This document shows positions 12,933 through 13,397 of a stretch of 13,397 nucleotides of DNA, in pieces. Source of the DNA: Anaerolineales bacterium UBA2232. Its GTDB lineage: Bacteria > Chloroflexota > Anaerolineae > UBA2200. How positions within the stretch are numbered: the stretch's first letter is position 1; each line of letters opens with the position of its first letter. The notes under the pieces were generated by a model. The model did not search any database and was not told where the DNA came from. It saw only the letters and a list, made by a program, of their open reading frames with translations. The translations under genes and the position numbers were made by a program. The stretch covers positions 488 to 13,884 of the forward strand of contig DDYO01000213.1 in assembly GCA_002348045.1 (NCBI GenBank), in the 5' to 3' direction.

Positions 12933-13397
12933 ATGGCAGGGACTGTCGTCATCTGGGGAGCAGGCAAGATTGGGCGTGGCTTTCTTGCCGAGATCTTTAC
13001 CTTAGCGGGCTTTCAACTTGTGTTCGTCGTCCGTTCACCCACCCTGCTCCAGCGGCTGGTGGACGCTGGTGAGTATGAGATCGTGCGGAGTGCGCCAGAC
13101 GGCCAACGACAGACTACCGTCATCCGCGGCTATTCAGTGATCTTGAGCAGCGATGCAAGTGCGGTCACCCAGGCCATCAATAATGCTGACTTGGTGGCAA
13201 TGCCGGTGTACCCCAAGGACTTTGGCCAGATCGCGGAGCAACTTGCCCCAGCCCTTGTTCAAAGGTCTCACGCACGGCCTGATGACCCATTGGACATCAT
13301 CGTTGGAACGAACCTCGTGGATGGGGTCATGGAGTTTCGCCGGCACTTGATGGCTGTCACCCCACCAGCATACCACGCCTATTTGCACTCCAAGGTC
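12933..13397 (+). CDS. Mannitol-1-phosphate-dehydrogenase-like protein, N-terminal part
   Basis: The 155 codons in the window encode the NAD-binding half of a polyol dehydrogenase of the mannitol dehydrogenase family. The Rossmann motif is WGAGKIGRGFLAEIF (residues 8-22), close to the GAGNIGRGF of MtlD. Later the segments NNADLVAMPVYPKDFGQIAEQLAP and PLDIIVGTNLVDG align by eye with the equivalent region of E. coli MtlD. ATG 12933 has GAGG at 5-nt spacing. The catalytic C-terminal domain lies beyond the window, so the substrate (mannitol 1-phosphate, a free hexitol or a hexuronate) cannot be told. The gene is divergent from the repair operon and functionally unrelated to it as far as can be seen. 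Confidence 0.8.
   Translation, partial: MAGTVVIWGAGKIGRGFLAEIFTLAGFQLVFVVRSPTLLQRLVDAGEYEIVRSAPDGQRQTTVIRGYSVILSSDASAVTQAINNADLVAMPVYPKDFGQIAEQLAPALVQRSHARPDDPLDIIVGTNLVDGVMEFRRHLMAVTPPAYHAYLHSKV

Noticed and set aside
1..13397. CRISPR arrays, insertion sequences, tRNA or rRNA genes, prophage signs
   Set aside because: No direct repeat series, transposase-like frames, terminal repeats or cloverleaf sequences were seen; the Cas4-like nuclease has no cas neighbours.

Overview
The window reads as ordinary chromosomal DNA of a fairly GC-rich bacterium. The genes are densely packed, several starts are TTG or GTG, and there are no mobile elements, tRNA or rRNA genes or CRISPR arrays that I can see. 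The gene set fits a deep-branching Terrabacteria-type lineage, with Chloroflexota as my best guess at low confidence. It includes folate-dependent TrmFO, an archaeal-type SDH Clp-fold protease, a long Firmicutes/Chloroflexi-style RecJ, a split AddAB-like helicase-nuclease set, and a promoter placed for leaderless transcription.

Left block (1-3796, minus strand). A structured leader and a strong promoter (TTGACA-16 nt-TATAAT) drive a dihydrolipoamide dehydrogenase gene, followed directly by trmFO and, after a 134-nt gap, by a secreted M28/glutaminyl-cyclase-like lipoprotein cut by the window edge. Before lpd the transcript carries a nested stem-loop and a 27-codon upstream ORF with a good Shine-Dalgarno. 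This ORF overlaps the TTG start of lpd.

Centre (3797-4409). A divergent promoter (TTGACC-16 nt-TATAAT) drives a stand-alone infA (translation initiation factor IF-1), also starting at TTG behind a perfect AAGGAGG. It ends in a clear intrinsic terminator that separates it from the convergent operon to the right.

Right block (4410-12808, minus strand). One five-gene operon is transcribed from an extended -10 promoter sitting 7 nt before the first ATG. In transcription order it encodes a UvrD/AddB-like protein with an intact Walker A but a degenerate Walker B; a complete UvrD-type superfamily 1 helicase; a stand-alone RecB-type PD-(D/E)XK nuclease with a four-cysteine iron-sulfur pattern; RecJ 5'-3' single-strand exonuclease; and a membrane-anchored Clp-fold serine protease. 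Gene spacings are 3, -14, 15 and 27 nt. The first three look like an AddAB/RecBCD-type end-processing enzyme divided over three polypeptides; with RecJ this makes a compact DNA-break processing operon. It is the most interesting system in the window.

Right edge (12852-13397, plus strand). A divergent gene begins, encoding the NAD-binding domain of a mannitol-1-phosphate-dehydrogenase-like protein; the rest lies outside the window.
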